NCBI GenBank assembly: GCA_002633005.1
Contig: NMRA01000107.1
Span: 291,492 to 355,491 of the forward strand
DNA length: 64,000 nt
Direction: 5' to 3'
DNA from: Phoronis australis
Lineage: Eukaryota > Phoronida > Phoronidae
Under the pieces are notes generated by a model. That model was not told the origin of the DNA. It did no database searches and saw only the letters and a program-made list of their open reading frames with translations. This document shows, piece by piece, positions 27,501 to 36,099 of the stretch. A program made the translations under genes and the position numbers. Position 1 is the first letter of the stretch, and each line of letters opens with the position of its first letter.

Positions 27501-30500
27501 CGGATTTGCCGAAGAAAGTTTCGGGCCACATAACACGCGATAAAACCTCACAAAACAGTGGTGTTTCTATTAATTCTTAAGCGATCAACTTATCAAACTT
27601 TGTGGTGGACAAATATGTTTGTTTTTCGCTTAAGATGTCCTTATTACCTTTACCAAATATCCACGACAATATCCCTGATATCGCACTGCGGCACTGGTCC
27701 GTCCCGTTGTTAGCGTGCAAGCGGTCCCGGCAAGATAATCGTGACTTAGATATGTGCGCCTCGTTTTTATCCCATAAGACAGCCAAAGTGAAAATGACAA
27801 CCTATTAATCCCCAAACGACGATCACATCTTTACTTTCAGTTGCCAAGAAATTCTCAAACCCCATTACTTGTTTTCTGGGGCTACGTGCGCGAAAAATGA
27901 TTTGTCTTTCACACGTTGTTGCCAACGTAAAGTGTAGGCCTATTCCAGCAATTCAAGTGCGTGAACTCACGCGTGCGCACCGTTTTGAAGCTGTGCATCA
28001 AAAGAGAACAGCGGCAGTCCTAAATGAAAGAGTATACCGACTTGGCTCTGTCAAGCACCCGGGTGCCAATGGTTTATTTGAAAATGAACTCATAGCTTTC
28101 CGGCGGTTACGATGCTTTACGATATTCCCCGGGAAAGATGTAACCCAGAACTGATATTTTCCGGTTCCGATGTTTCTCGAGGTCGATGTTCTCTAAACCC
28201 TATATTCTATGCCCGTAGCCAGCTATTGCAACTAAACGGGTACTAGATGCGAAATTGTGGTTAGCGAACCTTTTATATTTCTCTTCATACACCTCCCCTT
28301 TCTCCCCGGCAACTTTTCGCTCCCCGGACCACCGCCGCCGTAAAAATGTTCAGACTCCAATAGAAACAATCATGTTCCAGCTGAAGCCGGCAATTAAAAA
28401 CAAAATTATTCCGGGTGGCTAAAAAGGGTACAGTGTAGGTGGTAACGATATGCAGAAAGTCACCCCTACTAGATGGAGTTTGCCTCGCAAAATCGTATTA
28501 TTATAACGTTTCTTACCATTGTAGTCTTTTAATATCTTATTACCGCAAACACTCGGGTTAACGACTATGCTAACGCACAAGCCTACTCCCTATCTTTGAA
28601 GTGTTTCACAATAAGCGCTCACTGATCTACTAAGCGTTCCCCCTCAACTTTTGAGAATTTCCAATTAAGCGCCCACAGTTTAGGCTAGCGCCCATCATAT
28701 CGCACTACAAACGACCGCGCGTGGTTTAAAATTGACTCGCAGCCTATATGGTGTGTCACTCTCATTTTACACAACAAATTCTGTTTTCAAAAAACGTCTT
28801 TTCTCAATATGTAAAAACCAAATCCCGGCTTTGTTTTATACCTCCGAAAGAAAGTTAACACTAGTGACATGCGTGTCGTTTTGTGACTGACCTATTTTCC
28901 CCGTACGTGGAAGGTATTGAGCAAACTTGCCATTACCAGATGGAAACTCGCACGGAGGGAGTCGGGAATTATTTGGAGGCTATTCACTTCATGGAAAACT
29001 AATTGTTGAGTACGTAAACAGCATAAGTACCACATTTTTGTTGTGAAATTTGCACTGAATTGTTTATTCGGTTAAAGCATCGTTTCACGGATTTTTTTTC
29101 GACAGACGTTTTTCAAACATGAGTTAAGTTGCAAAATTTGGGCTGCGAACAAAAAGCGGAGGGAATTTGCCCTCGGAGTTAGTTTGAATCTTTAGCGACT
29201 TTGATGACAGCCAGTAGCAGGTCAGACCTAGCAAAATCCCGGATACTTTTTCAACGGGCATTTTCTCCCTTTTCAAATCGCAAACTTAGCTACTCGAATG
29301 CACCTGTCAGTTAGAGAGCGCTAATTCAACTTTCACTTCGGGAACTTGACTTGCGCTCTAGAGACTTTCAAAGGCGGTCGTGTAGAACAGTAACGCCGTA
29401 CCTGCATGAACGAAGTCAGTTTTTGGATCTGAAATTTGTGAGCATTTAACGCGGCAGGAAAGAGCATAATCTAAAAATTTTCTCGATGATCTAAAATCAA
29501 TTTTGGCGCGTAAAAATGGCGGGAAAATTTTGCGACCTGGCATTTATGAATGCGACCTGGATTTTGGAAATGCGACCTGGGATTCTGGCTAGGTCGCAAA
29601 ATGCGACCTTGCGATTTTTATAACGTCGAGCCCTGAATTGGCCTGCCTGTTGTCATAACAGACAAAAGACTTCGCATGGCAGTTAATAAAGAAGCTAGAT
29701 GTTATCAGATTCTCCGAACCCCCTTCGTCTGGTAAAGTCACTGAACGGGAAAACGCTGTTATGAGTTGATTGAAAAAGCGACAAAAAAGAAACTGGCCAA
29801 TGGGTGACCCAATACTTCAAGGCGTCAAAAGTCGACGCAAAAGACCGTGCCGCAATTTTAGCAGCAGAATAACGGTAGAACGCTAACTTTTTTAGGAATG
29901 GCAAATAATTTAGTGTACTCAAGGAAGGGAGTAGTTTTTAATGACACTAATTTTGTGTCAGATTTTCTTTGGTCATTTTTTCCCACATCGGCGCGAAGCT
30001 GCGCCAAACCCAAGGCTACGTCTTGCGTTGCTGGGTATTGAATTCATCGACGTAGAAAGCTTCTTGGTAGACATTCTGCATATTCTAAAAGTGACACTAG
30101 CCCTAGAAGATGGTGACCAACGCACAAAACAATCATTTTTCTTGACATTGGCAGCAAGTTTGTGGTGACCGACGCGAAACGACCGGGTCAATGAACTTTG
30201 GTCTGGGCAAGATTTCCTGGCTCACTCGCTCAGCGAGTGTGGTTTTGAAACCTGGGTATATCCCTGAATTTGTCAGAGAGAATAGAGATAAGCCAAGGCT
30301 ATGTAGGATCCTCGAAAAATGGCCAAATTTTGTCAAATTTCGGAACACATCTAAAAAATGGATGATCACATTCACATGAAATATTCCGATACCATGCTTT
30401 GTGTACTGTTCAACAAAACGCTAAATAAACAGGAATCGCTTTTTAAATTTCCCACTTTTGTATGAGGGGCTATCAAAACTAGAATTTTTATGAAAAAATA

Positions 30501-33500
30501 CCCAAAAGCTGCACGAAACGATTTAATACAGCGGGACAATTCCCACCTTTTACACAAAATCTTTGCGATCAACATGCCGACACATTACCACTGCTGCACG
30601 GTGTGACCTTCATACCGAAGCATCCAACGTCTCAAAATGAATGCAAGAAATTGCATTTGCCTATAAGCTCACTTTGCACATCACAATTGGACAATGGATC
30701 CAGAAAAAGATGGTGCTAATGAGTAAAGAGTTTTATGTAGAATCATGCTTTCTTTTGTAAGACCGTACTGTCATTCAAAGAACTCTCTACTCACCTTTAA
30801 ATAGGGGACAGATATCCCACATGCTGAGGGGGCTGGAGCTGGAAAACTGTCCTAGCGCCATCTCTAGGAAGAACAGAGGGATACCGCAAAGCAACAGGAA
30901 GGTGAAGTATGGGATGAGAAATGCTCCTGAAAACAAATAGGAAACAAACCGTTAAGACAATGTAATCGACACACACGTAATAGGGTATTAACAAATGGCC
31001 AACAGCGGGTGCTACAGCACTAAACGATGCCAAATGACTAATGCCAACCTTTAGAGACACATCCGTTTTTGATGATGCCCATTCTATATGCATCACTGCC
31101 GGCTACATAACTGCGAAAAACAAAATACCAAGCAAGATGATAAATATATGTTAGTAGAGCACTTTATACTGTAATGCTTTAATCAACAAATGAAAGCGCT
31201 CTTACAGAGCAACACTTGATGAAAACTACCGAGGAGGGGAGCTGACAATGAAGGCAGTGACACCATAGACAAAAACGACCATGACACCTACGATGATGCA
31301 GAAAAAGACCATATTACCTCCAACAGTGTCAGCAACATCAAGAATGCCAACAAATCTTCAAATAATGACGACATCATTGAAATGAAACTACCGCTAAATT
31401 GCCAAAAATCGGCAACACCACTGACATCGTCATTCCCAAATACTCAGAACAATGATGCCGGCCACACCAACGACAAAACTGAAATAACATCATCACCATC
31501 CTCATCATCATCATCATCATCATCACCAACACATCAAATATGACAGAACTGATAAAGAAAAAATGCTTATGCACTAGGGTCAATCGTCACAAAACAAGAA
31601 GTGATCAAGCAATAAAAGGACGGTAGTCCAAAATCGCAAATAACCCAAAAACGTTCGCAGGGAAAAAGCTGACAACACTTTTGTGTAGTGTTTTGCGAAA
31701 TCTACCTGTATACGAGTTTCCATGGAGATTCGTTGAGAAGATCGCCACAGTTTAGACTCAACGAACAGAAATTTTGAACCAGTTTCTGTCACCAGGGCTT
31801 GGAATGACCAATGACAAAAAACGCGGAAACTTTTACGGCCCAAATCATGCCCGATAACCAGCCTTGAAATGGTCAATGTGAACCTTTCCCCGACAAAAAT
31901 GCGCATGCGTCTGCGTCCTTTTAGCTCGGCCATCCACACCCAACCCACACATTTTTGGCTGCAGAGCGGTAGTATTTGTCGCCGCGCTTAACAATAACAT
32001 GAGACGCCATTGAAAATCCCACCACGCTGTCCCAGATACCCCGGCAATGTTGACAATTTACGTTCCTCCGAAACATAAAGAGCAACTTCCGCTTTTCGAG
32101 GTGAACGTCGTCTGCAATGCCGCAGTAAGAAAGGAATTTGCCGCGCAAATTTTATATGAAATCGGATTTTTTTACGCGGAAATATTATAAAAAAAGCGGA
32201 AAGCACATTTGAAAAAAGCGGAAATCCGCGTTTCCGCGGAAAATTCCAAGCCCTGTGTCACAGCATGACATTCAGTCTGCAACTGTGAAAATGTCTCAAG
32301 TCAATCGAACGAAAAATGGAAAAGATAGTATGTAGTCTGGAATTCTTCTTAACGAGGTAGAAGTTGCGTATCACTTTCATGTTGATCAGCGAAAAATGAA
32401 ATATACAGAAGCAATAATCAAACTTAACAACCAAGGAATATACTTGGCAAATAAAGTTTGCCAAGTAAAAATTTAGAGACAACACAGCACTTTCATGAAA
32501 TGTGGCCAACTGAAACACAATGAGTCAATAATTATGGCATTGTAGCCATATGGATACAGATTGTCATTGGGTTCTCTAACAGCTCAAGAATAATTAAGCC
32601 ACAAAAAGCTCATTACCAAATGTATGCCATTGGCTGCTAACATTGGAAGACAGACCAAGACAATTACCAATTATTGACAGAACAGATCAGCTCTGTGGTT
32701 AAAAATATCAATCCTGCTCTTTATTGATTTTTGTAATATCAATGCTGGGACTGAACAACACCAGTACGCTGTGTTAATATAGGCTCACTGTGTGCATCCC
32801 TAATGGCAAAACTATTCAGGAGTGCTCTCTTATTCAAATGTTCCCTTATGGATATATTAGACTTGATTTACAACAATGTCTGTTTTTGTAATATTCCACA
32901 TGTCTGGCAAAATATCTTCATCCAGAGTGAACTTCAAATACGAAGTACATCATATGTAGCACCTTCATAGGGGGGGGACATTTGTTTACCACAGAGCAAG
33001 GGTCAAAGGTTACAGAGCTGTCATTCAAATCAATCTCCCGCCAGTATGTATGGCGAGTTAGACACTAGTTCCCTTGACATACACTTACAATGAGGAGTAT
33101 ATGGCTACAGAAACAGATGCATCAACACTGGAATAATGTGGGTAATAGGTTTCGACAGCAGTGTATAGACACTGGCATGCCAACGGCTGTGTTGAAATTT
33201 TGAGTACAGGGATAACTGGTTCAAACGAGTCATCAAGGAGGCCATGTTCATTAAGGCTCAGCAGACAGAGGTGACAGGCTCACCTTGTCCACACTTGAAA
33301 TGGTACTGTGGATCTATCTAACAAGAACACGGCGGGAAGCTCCGCCTGTCCCACCACTCTTAATTACTTCACCTTTTCTCAAGAATAGGGGCCAAAGGAC
33401 TTTTAGTATTAGTACCATAGTCCATTTGAACAGCTGTTTCAATCTCATGCTCACGATGTGCTTTAACTGCAGATATTTGATTTCCGTTCTCCATGTTTAT

Positions 33501-34126
33501 AGTTGGTTTCTTGAGATCGAATCTCTCACGCGTTTCATATGAAGTGAATCACAATGCACTATTGACCTATAAATGATAGCTCCTCTTCTTGACCTACACT
33601 GAGCCAAGACTCTGAACAATGTCTCCCAAAATTACTACCTTTTAGTGGTAATTAATTAAATTTGTTAACACAAATTCATTTGATGGTTGTGGTAAAAGAT
33701 AACTTAAGAAAATTAAGCAAATGAGTAGCTCGTTTGGAGTACAGGAACTTGTTTAACAAAAGTATGAGATGAAAATCTTCTGCATGAGTTTTGAGGGTTG
33801 TCACGTTCGCCGCATTTCCTTTGGTTCCTGACAAACGACTTTGTTTGAACTGAAGAACGCAAATTCTCAGTAATTGGGGTATGAAACAGTGTGGCACATG
33901 AGTTGCATTGTGGGAAAATACCTCCACCATTCCTCATGCAAAGATAGGGGAATCGCCATAGATTCCCGAGTCCCACAGCAAAGCCAATGCAGGAGAGCAG
34001 GAAGTCTGCTTTTCTTGTCCAGTTGCCACGTTCCTTATTCTCGTCCCCATCAGAAGACAGGTCCGAGCTCCCTATGGTGTCCTTGTCCAGGGACAGTTCC
34101 TTTTCAGTTATCATGGTGACCTCCAT
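428..34126 (-). CDS. SLC6 Na+/Cl- dependent neurotransmitter/amino-acid transporter, glycine/proline type, 3' end missing
   Basis: Ten exons on the minus strand: 33922-34126, 30795-30926, 20046-20377, 16262-16378, 13239-13373, 12336-12439, 9513-9637, 5539-5651, 3690-3821, 428-527. All joins are GT-AG and keep frame, giving 499 residues, the last split by an intron. SLC6 proteins are plasma-membrane symporters that move an amino acid or amine with Na+ and Cl-. Visible family marks: TM1 with [15 protein letters not shown] (residues 48-62), TM3 tyrosine pair (128-129), a long glycosylated loop EL2 with a cysteine pair (C153, C159), TM6 SLGPAWGG (319-326) followed by [10 protein letters not shown]8 GVDTQ with the Na+-site Asp, and TM10 GGMYLFQ. 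Motifs such as [23 protein letters not shown] and IFYSLG resemble SLC6A5/A7/A9; the substrate is inferred, not shown. TM11, TM12 and the C-tail (about 100 residues or more) lie outside the window. A second ATG at residue 5 is possible. No frameshift or stop breaks the exons. Confidence 0.93.
578..1165. repeat. Tandem array derived from the exon 10 acceptor boundary
   Basis: The 12-bp start tccatcacctgg of the true exon (from 499) recurs at 578, 661, 744, 798, 860, 922, 984, 1046, 1083 and 1120. The first two copies (79-83 bp period) still carry the exon start and its TTTCAG acceptor on the minus strand. Later copies (62 bp, then 37 bp periods) keep only the tccatcacctg(c/g)aata core and a shared 'ctacatgacataactatag' tail. 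Confidence 0.85.
1621..2413. mobile_element. Putative DNA transposon remnant with CCTAAAGTCGTGA inverted ends
   Basis: CCCTAAAGTCGTGA occurs twice at the left (1625-1638, 1642-1655). Its reverse complement occurs twice at the right (2201-2216, 2397-2413). The doubled motif at both ends, in opposite orientation about 790 bp apart, suggests terminal or subterminal inverted repeats. There is no ORF of note and no target duplication could be settled. Confidence 0.45.
2414..3689. other. Intronic DNA, nothing recognised
   Basis: Part of the intron between exons 9 and 10 of the transporter. Short ORFs here have no codon structure or motifs that support a gene. Confidence 0.6.
3690..3821 (-). CDS. 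SLC6 transporter exon 9 (TM8 end and TM9)
   Basis: 132 bp, phase 0-0; acceptor CAATAG, donor CAG|GTGGGT. It codes [16 protein letters not shown], the basic loop YLQKRK and TM9 (about 446-463). Confidence 0.92.
4175..4640. repeat. Diverged relative of the 28.86-29.42 kb segment
   Basis: Shares ordered phrases with the inner hAT-like element: 'agtgacatgc', 'gttgcaaaatttg', 'ttgatgac', 'cttagctact' and 'gactttcaaag'-like strings appear in the same order and at similar spacing as in 28860-29420. It is an old copy, heavily diverged, with no terminal repeats seen. It sits in the intron between exons 8 and 9; the rest of that intron (3822-5538) shows nothing. Confidence 0.5.
5539..5651 (-). CDS. 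SLC6 transporter exon 8 (EL4 and TM8 start)
   Basis: 113 bp; acceptor CTTGCAG, donor CAG|GTAAAG. It codes [17 protein letters not shown] (EL4) and SPFW plus the first part of TM8, ending at GVDTQ. The Asp matches the conserved Na2-site acid of the family. Confidence 0.93.
5652..9512. other. Intron 8-9 region: mostly unrecognised DNA
   Basis: The largest part holds no gene signal. Notable pieces are a C-rich stretch with repeated 'catcaccccc'-like words (7795-8110), a row of three hairpins (8245-8326, listed separately) and, at about 8560-8960, a dispersed sequence with weak relatives near 30420-30700 and 51890-52100. Confidence 0.5.
8245..8326. other. Three consecutive perfect 7-bp stem-loops
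   Basis: Stem 1: TTGGGGG (8245-8251) with CCCCCAA (8258-8264). Stem 2: CACAGTC (8282-8288) with GACTGTG (8292-8298). Stem 3: TGAGGTC (8303-8309) with GACCTCA (8320-8326). A structured RNA or a fold-back remnant is possible. It does not fit a tRNA cloverleaf. Confidence 0.5.
9513..9637 (-). CDS. SLC6 transporter exon 7 (TM7)
   Basis: 125 bp; enters in phase 2 (completing Arg342) and leaves in phase 1 (CAAG|GTTAGA). It codes RDSII, TM7 (about 345-369) with [13 protein letters not shown], and the short loop to IL/EL4. Confidence 0.92.
11060..11100. repeat. GT/GC-rich alternating purine-pyrimidine tract
   Basis: 'gtgtgtgcgcg' and 'gtgtgtgcgcgc' words repeated, separated by 'tttgtgcat'. A short low-complexity tract in the intron between exons 6 and 7. 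Confidence 0.6.
11209..11291. repeat. 27-bp tandem repeat, three copies
   Basis: The unit begins aggagattcccactggttg; the three copies differ by one base (cccact/cccacc). It lies in the intron between exons 6 and 7. The rest of that intron (9638-12335) shows only scattered copies of 'cttcagtttgggaca' (near 10035, again in 12490-12520). Confidence 0.85.
12336..12439 (-). CDS. SLC6 transporter exon 6 (TM6)
   Basis: 104 bp; acceptor CTCTCAAG, donor ACAG|GTAGGT. It codes [14 protein letters not shown], the unwound centre of TM6 that lines the substrate and Na+ sites, and SYNKFHNN. The residue after SL is Gly, as in many proline and monoamine carriers, followed by PAWGG. Confidence 0.93.
13239..13373 (-). 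CDS. SLC6 transporter exon 5 (TM5 and EL3)
   Basis: 135 bp, phase 0-0; acceptor TTGACAG, donor CAG|GTAGTA. It codes TM5 (about 263-283, [20 protein letters not shown]), then GVTLDGA and FYITPEW, the normal EL3 signature of the glycine/proline branch. Confidence 0.92.
13544..13945. mobile_element. Harbinger-like MITE with TTA target duplication
   Basis: The left end AGTCCCGTTTAGACA and the right end, read in reverse as AGTGCCATTTACACTT, form imperfect terminal inverted repeats. TTA flanks both sides (13541-13543 and 13946-13948), the 3-bp duplication typical of PIF/Harbinger. The interior has repeated CCGTGTCA/TGACACGG words. The ORFs inside (68 and 70 residues) overlap on opposite strands and look fortuitous. 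Confidence 0.65.
13980..15240 (+). repeat. CTCF-motif repeat cluster (degenerate)
   Basis: Modules of the dispersed family with cores near 14021 (tggccactaggtagcac), 14173, 14286, 14857 (tcactagggggca), 14975 and 15147. Between cores lie the shared phrases 'cctccttaatagaaac', 'aaatttcaaaaaaatctg' and 'gaagatacagaggc'. It is more diverged than the cluster at 52-55 kb. It lies in the intron between exons 4 and 5. Confidence 0.75.
15259..15412. repeat. 51-bp tandem repeat, three copies
   Basis: ggttaccactgcctctgaat recurs at 15264, 15315 and 15366, exactly 51 bp apart and nearly identical, at the edge of the preceding repeat cluster. Confidence 0.9.
16262..16378 (-). CDS. SLC6 transporter exon 4 (TM4)
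   Basis: 117 bp, phase 0 at both ends. It codes [11 protein letters not shown]4 (about 234-254) and KGVKSSGK. The acceptor chosen is TTCTTCAG|TTG. A competing AG lies 10 bp upstream (ACAG at 16389-16392), which would add VLQ, as the family alignment would like, but breaks the phase with exon 3. Donor AAG|GTGAGT. Confidence 0.88.
16690..19800 (+). repeat. CTCF-motif repeat cluster (long, degenerate, two module types)
   Basis: Cores at about 16889, 17664, 17813 (ccactaggtggcgt), 18204, 18342, 19040, 19166, 19341, 19472 and 19617. The 16.7-18.4 kb half has the standard modules. From about 18.6 kb a related variant takes over, with the phrases 'gtgtcaagtttcattgaaat', 'atatcatccggaaac' and 'acaacacttgaaaa'. 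It is interrupted by the 30-bp minisatellite. It fills most of the intron between exons 3 and 4. Confidence 0.75.
17011..17410. repeat. 30-bp minisatellite, 13 units
   Basis: Units start at 17011, 17041 (28 bp), 17069 and then every 30 bp to 17369, with a partial copy at 17399. The unit starts gtgcatggcatactgatatg. Each unit contains a short palindrome, GGCATA-CTGA-TATGCC. Because 30 is a multiple of three, reading frames stay open on both strands (up to 167 residues); these are artefacts of the repeat, not genes. Confidence 0.97.
20046..20377 (-). CDS. SLC6 transporter exon 3 (TM3 and large extracellular loop EL2)
   Basis: 332 bp; acceptor TTTACAG, donor TAT|GTAACT. It codes TM3 (about 116-144, with the substrate-site tyrosine region AVYYNV) and a loop of about 80 residues. 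The loop has C153 and C159, the expected disulfide pair, and seven N-X-S/T sequons at N155, N165, N170, N181, N192, N200 and N207. It ends in PAEEYWQY, the usual EL2 end before TM4. The 3' boundary is the least certain of the set: the phase-0 donor requires the matching acceptor at 16379. Confidence 0.9.
20700..22620 (+). repeat. CTCF-motif repeat cluster (degenerate)
   Basis: Cores at about 20730 (ccactaggtggtgc), 21006, 21105, 22409 and 22552, with the shared phrases 'aatttcatgaaaacctgtt', 'cctccttaataga' and 'tgcaaggggtttaagat'. It lies in the intron between exons 2 and 3. A non-family insert of unknown origin lies at about 21400-22200. Confidence 0.65.
22621..25293. other. Intronic DNA with a GC-rich patch at 23055-23220
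   Basis: Most of it is unremarkable. At 23055-23220 the GC content rises sharply and the words ggcgacc, gccgacc and cggct recur, starting with an open frame of about 100 residues at 23045 that is an artefact of the patch. Near 24330-24430 a stretch ('aataggcttccagtacttctgg') is related to 58800-58890. Confidence 0.5.
25919..25943. repeat. (CAGTA)n microsatellite
   Basis: Four copies of cagta, the last decayed to cagca. Confidence 0.9.
27200..29635. mobile_element. Nested hAT-like element with AGGTCGCA subterminal repeats
   Basis: The left end CAGGGCACGAC and right end GTCGAGCCCTG are inverted repeats, flanked by the direct repeat AATTG (27195-27199 and 29636-29640). Inside each end the motif AGGTCGCA/TGCGACCT is iterated: about 27231-27305 and 29530-29612. 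The interior has ORFs below 90 residues and no transposase I recognise. A related old copy is at 4175-4640. TIRs starting CAGGG fit hAT, but a 5-bp duplication is shorter than the usual 8. Confidence 0.75.
30795..30926 (-). CDS. SLC6 transporter exon 2 (TM2)
   Basis: 132 bp, phase 1 at both ends. The acceptor is TTTTCAG and the donor AAAG|GTGAGT. It codes TM2 (about residues 70-93) with GIPLFFLE and the start of intracellular loop 1 ([17 protein letters not shown]), all standard SLC6 motifs. Confidence 0.93.
31486..31528. repeat. (ATC)n microsatellite
   Basis: An interrupted run of catcat triplets, lying in the intron between exons 1 and 2 of the transporter. Confidence 0.9.
31793..32255. 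mobile_element. 463-bp hAT-like non-autonomous element
   Basis: The left end CAGGGCTTGGAATGACC and the reversed right end CAGGGCTTGGAATTTTCC share 13 exact bases. The direct repeat TGTCAC lies immediately outside both ends (31787-31792 and 32256-32261). GCGGAAA words are repeated inside both ends. The 122-residue frame across it (31580-31948, minus) runs over the end and is judged fortuitous. Confidence 0.8.
32256..33921. other. Rest of the intron between exons 1 and 2
   Basis: No gene, repeat family or RNA was recognised. A run of G (32970-32978) and AT-rich DNA are the only features. Confidence 0.5.
33922..34126 (-). CDS. SLC6 transporter coding exon 1 (N-terminus and TM1)
   Basis: Codes residues 1-68 plus one base. 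It has an acidic, serine-rich cytosolic N-terminus, the RGNW motif just before TM1, then TM1 with [11 protein letters not shown] and NGGG at the exon end. The donor is GGAG|GTATTT at 33921. A 3' splice site lies just upstream: a T-rich tract and TTTCAG end at 34156, so the exon probably starts at 34155 with a 29-bp 5' UTR, and a further non-coding exon should lie at higher coordinates. The start ATG is at 34124-34126; another in-frame ATG is at 34112-34114. Confidence 0.92.
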
Positions 34127-34155
34127 ACAGTTTCTTGTTCAAATCAAAATCCAAG

Positions 34156-35040
34156 CTGAAAAGAAACGGAATATTTTCACATAAGAGAATGATGGTTTAG
34201 AACCACGCAGTGGTAGGTTCATGTCTGACAAAGTTCTACAAGGACTAACCTGACTAAAAAAAAAACGAAATTGCAAAATTATCCATAACATGAGAAATCA
34301 TATCTCTTGATCAACAGGCCTGGTGGACTGGCAGCATTTGAAGACCGTCCATGTTTGTCATACATGCACACTTGGTCAATCTTTTGTTAAAATGTGATTC
34401 ACTTTGTTAGAGCACTCTCAGACTGGACCAAGTATTCAACCTTTTTAGTGCTGTTAAATTCTCTTCTTTTGTTAACAAATAACCCAATGCTTCTGACATG
34501 TAAACAGACCTTATCTTAAAGTTGCTCCAAAAACTGACATTTGTTTACAGTGAACAAAACTTACATTTGTTTACAGTGCTTGTTATCCCTAAAGTTCCTT
34601 GGAAATTTCCAGGTCATAGAAGATGCCAAGATATCTGTCTTTCAAGTACCAAGAAGTCAAGGTCAGTATTTGGTAAACAAACCTGGTCACTTCTTGACCT
34701 CTTGGTATCAAGTATGGCATATTCATTACTTGCTGTGATACCTAAGCACTGTTCACAGGGCAACTCAACATGTTCTATGCTCATTGTTAAGCTATGGGTG
34801 TTTTTACCAAAAAGGTGTCTAATTTTTATTCCTTATTTTCAGACCTTTTGGTCTTCAATACTAGCTATTTGTGAATATCAATTTTTCTTCAGCTGGTGGG
34901 TTCATTCGCGCATCTCCCCACTTCTTTGTGGTCTGGAACAGACCAAAAAGTAATTCAAGGATTTAAATTGACTTCCAAACAAAGGGGATATGCCTGGATA
35001 AACGGAGACTTGGGATGTTGTTTTGAAAACGTAAATCAAA
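34156..35040. other. Upstream DNA of the transporter, no gene recognised
   Basis: It should contain a promoter or a 5' UTR exon of the transporter, but none can be pointed to. A 143-residue plus-strand frame (34522-34953) lacks splice or family support. 'acatttgtttacagtg' occurs twice near 34538-34577. Confidence 0.45.
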
Positions 35041-35049
35041 TCCATCCCA

Positions 35050-35292
35050 AAATGGATAGATGCTATCGCTATCATAACAGAAACTTGTTCACCAAATTTC
35101 AATAAAAACTGTAAAAGAACTCTGAAGATACAGATGTAACCAAGGCAATTTTTTTCAAATGAGACTTTCTTATTTAGCCTCAAAGTGGACGGAACTGTTC
35201 CGCACTTTTTTATATCCACTTAAGGCCATAAAATGGTATGAAACAAATTTATGCCTTACCCTAAACATGTTTACAATGTTACATTTTTATTT
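35050..35292 (-). repeat. Inverted relative of 42088-42240, with a CTCF-family scrap
   Basis: The reverse complement of about 35140-35292 matches 42088-42240 closely (gtaaacatgttta, atttttatggcc, gtgcggaac.gttccgtcc, aataagaaagtctcatttga). 35050-35140 carries module phrases of the CTCF family ('aatttcaataaaaactgt', 'gaagatacagatg') without a core. The two copies form an inverted pair about 7 kb apart. Confidence 0.7.
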
Positions 35293-35399
35293 CTTCAGTT
35301 AGCATTTTCTTAATTAATTAGCAGTTCAATTTTTGCCATGTGGAATATTCCGCAATGACTGCAATTCCTGGGTGAGAATTTGACATGCTCTAAAAAAGT

Positions 35400-35600
35400 G
35401 GAGTATTCGAACGCCCTAAAAGCTTGTCAAACGTGTAAAACGTGGCGTGTCAAACACATGTAATTTTCGTTCCAATACTGCACGTATAGTGTCAAACGTG
35501 GCGATAAGCGTGTAAAACGTGGCGATAGCGTGTCGAACGTGGCGTGCAAAAACGCGTTATTTTTGTTCCAATACTCCACCTCTGACACGCTCAACGTGTA
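35400..35600. repeat. Irregular repeat of gtgtcaaacgtggcg
   Basis: Words like cgtgtaaaacgtggcgata and gtgtcgaacgtggcg recur at irregular spacing of 17-35 bp. Confidence 0.6.
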
Positions 35601-35744
35601 AATTAGAGCAAAACCATCCCACAAATAATAGTTTTGCTGAGTCCTAAAAGTTTAAGATTTTCTTCAGGCATAATAAAAGTGATAAACACTCCATTCTCAA
35701 TAACGCTCAAAGTATCAATGTCTCAACCCTAACAATAATTGACT

Positions 35745-35955
35745 GCTGAATATTATGCAAAATTTGCAGAATACGACATACTTGCAGAATATATCGCAGA
35801 TTTTGCGAATTACGCAGATTTTGTGAAATATTACGCAGATTTCAAGGAATACTACAGATTTTAAGGAATATTACGCAAATTTTGTGGAATGTTAATACAC
35901 AAATTTTGCGGGATATTGTGCACTTGCAGAATATTATGCATATTTTGTAGAATTT
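35745..35955. repeat. Degenerate tandem repeat of about 22-27 bp
   Basis: Variants of gaatattacgcagattttg recur about eight times. It is AT-rich with strong drift between copies. Confidence 0.7.
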
Positions 35956-36099
35956 CCACATAAATTGGACCAGTAGAAGGTATATGATTGACAAAAACGT
36001 TTTGTCAATTTTATAGACTTGTTACACTAAAGTTTTTCCTTGCTCTAAAATTTCAAAACAAACAATGATTAATCATTAAAAACCAACATGACGGTTGAG

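Larger units (their letters stand above)
25294..30266. mobile_element. hAT-like DNA transposon, about 5 kb with a nested insertion
   Basis: The left end CAGGGATATACTTAGCC and the right end (reverse strand CAGGGATATACCCAGG) are terminal inverted repeats beginning CAGGG. Subterminal regions match both ends of the element at 62322-63879 in the corresponding order (25294-25640 to 63530-63879 reversed; 29957-30266 to 62322-62650 reversed). Removing the nested 27200-29635 element leaves about 2.5 kb. No transposase ORF longer than about 85 residues was found. Flanking 7-mers (ATAATGT, AATTTGT) match only partly, so the target duplication is unclear. Confidence 0.75.

Noticed and set aside
31580-31948. 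122-residue minus-strand frame
   Set aside because: It crosses the left end of the hAT-like element at 31793, so half is transposon and half intron.
34522-34953. 143-residue plus-strand frame upstream of the transporter
   Set aside because: Composition is hydrophobic/serine-rich without domain motifs, no splice sites or family resemblance; likely chance in an AT-rich region.
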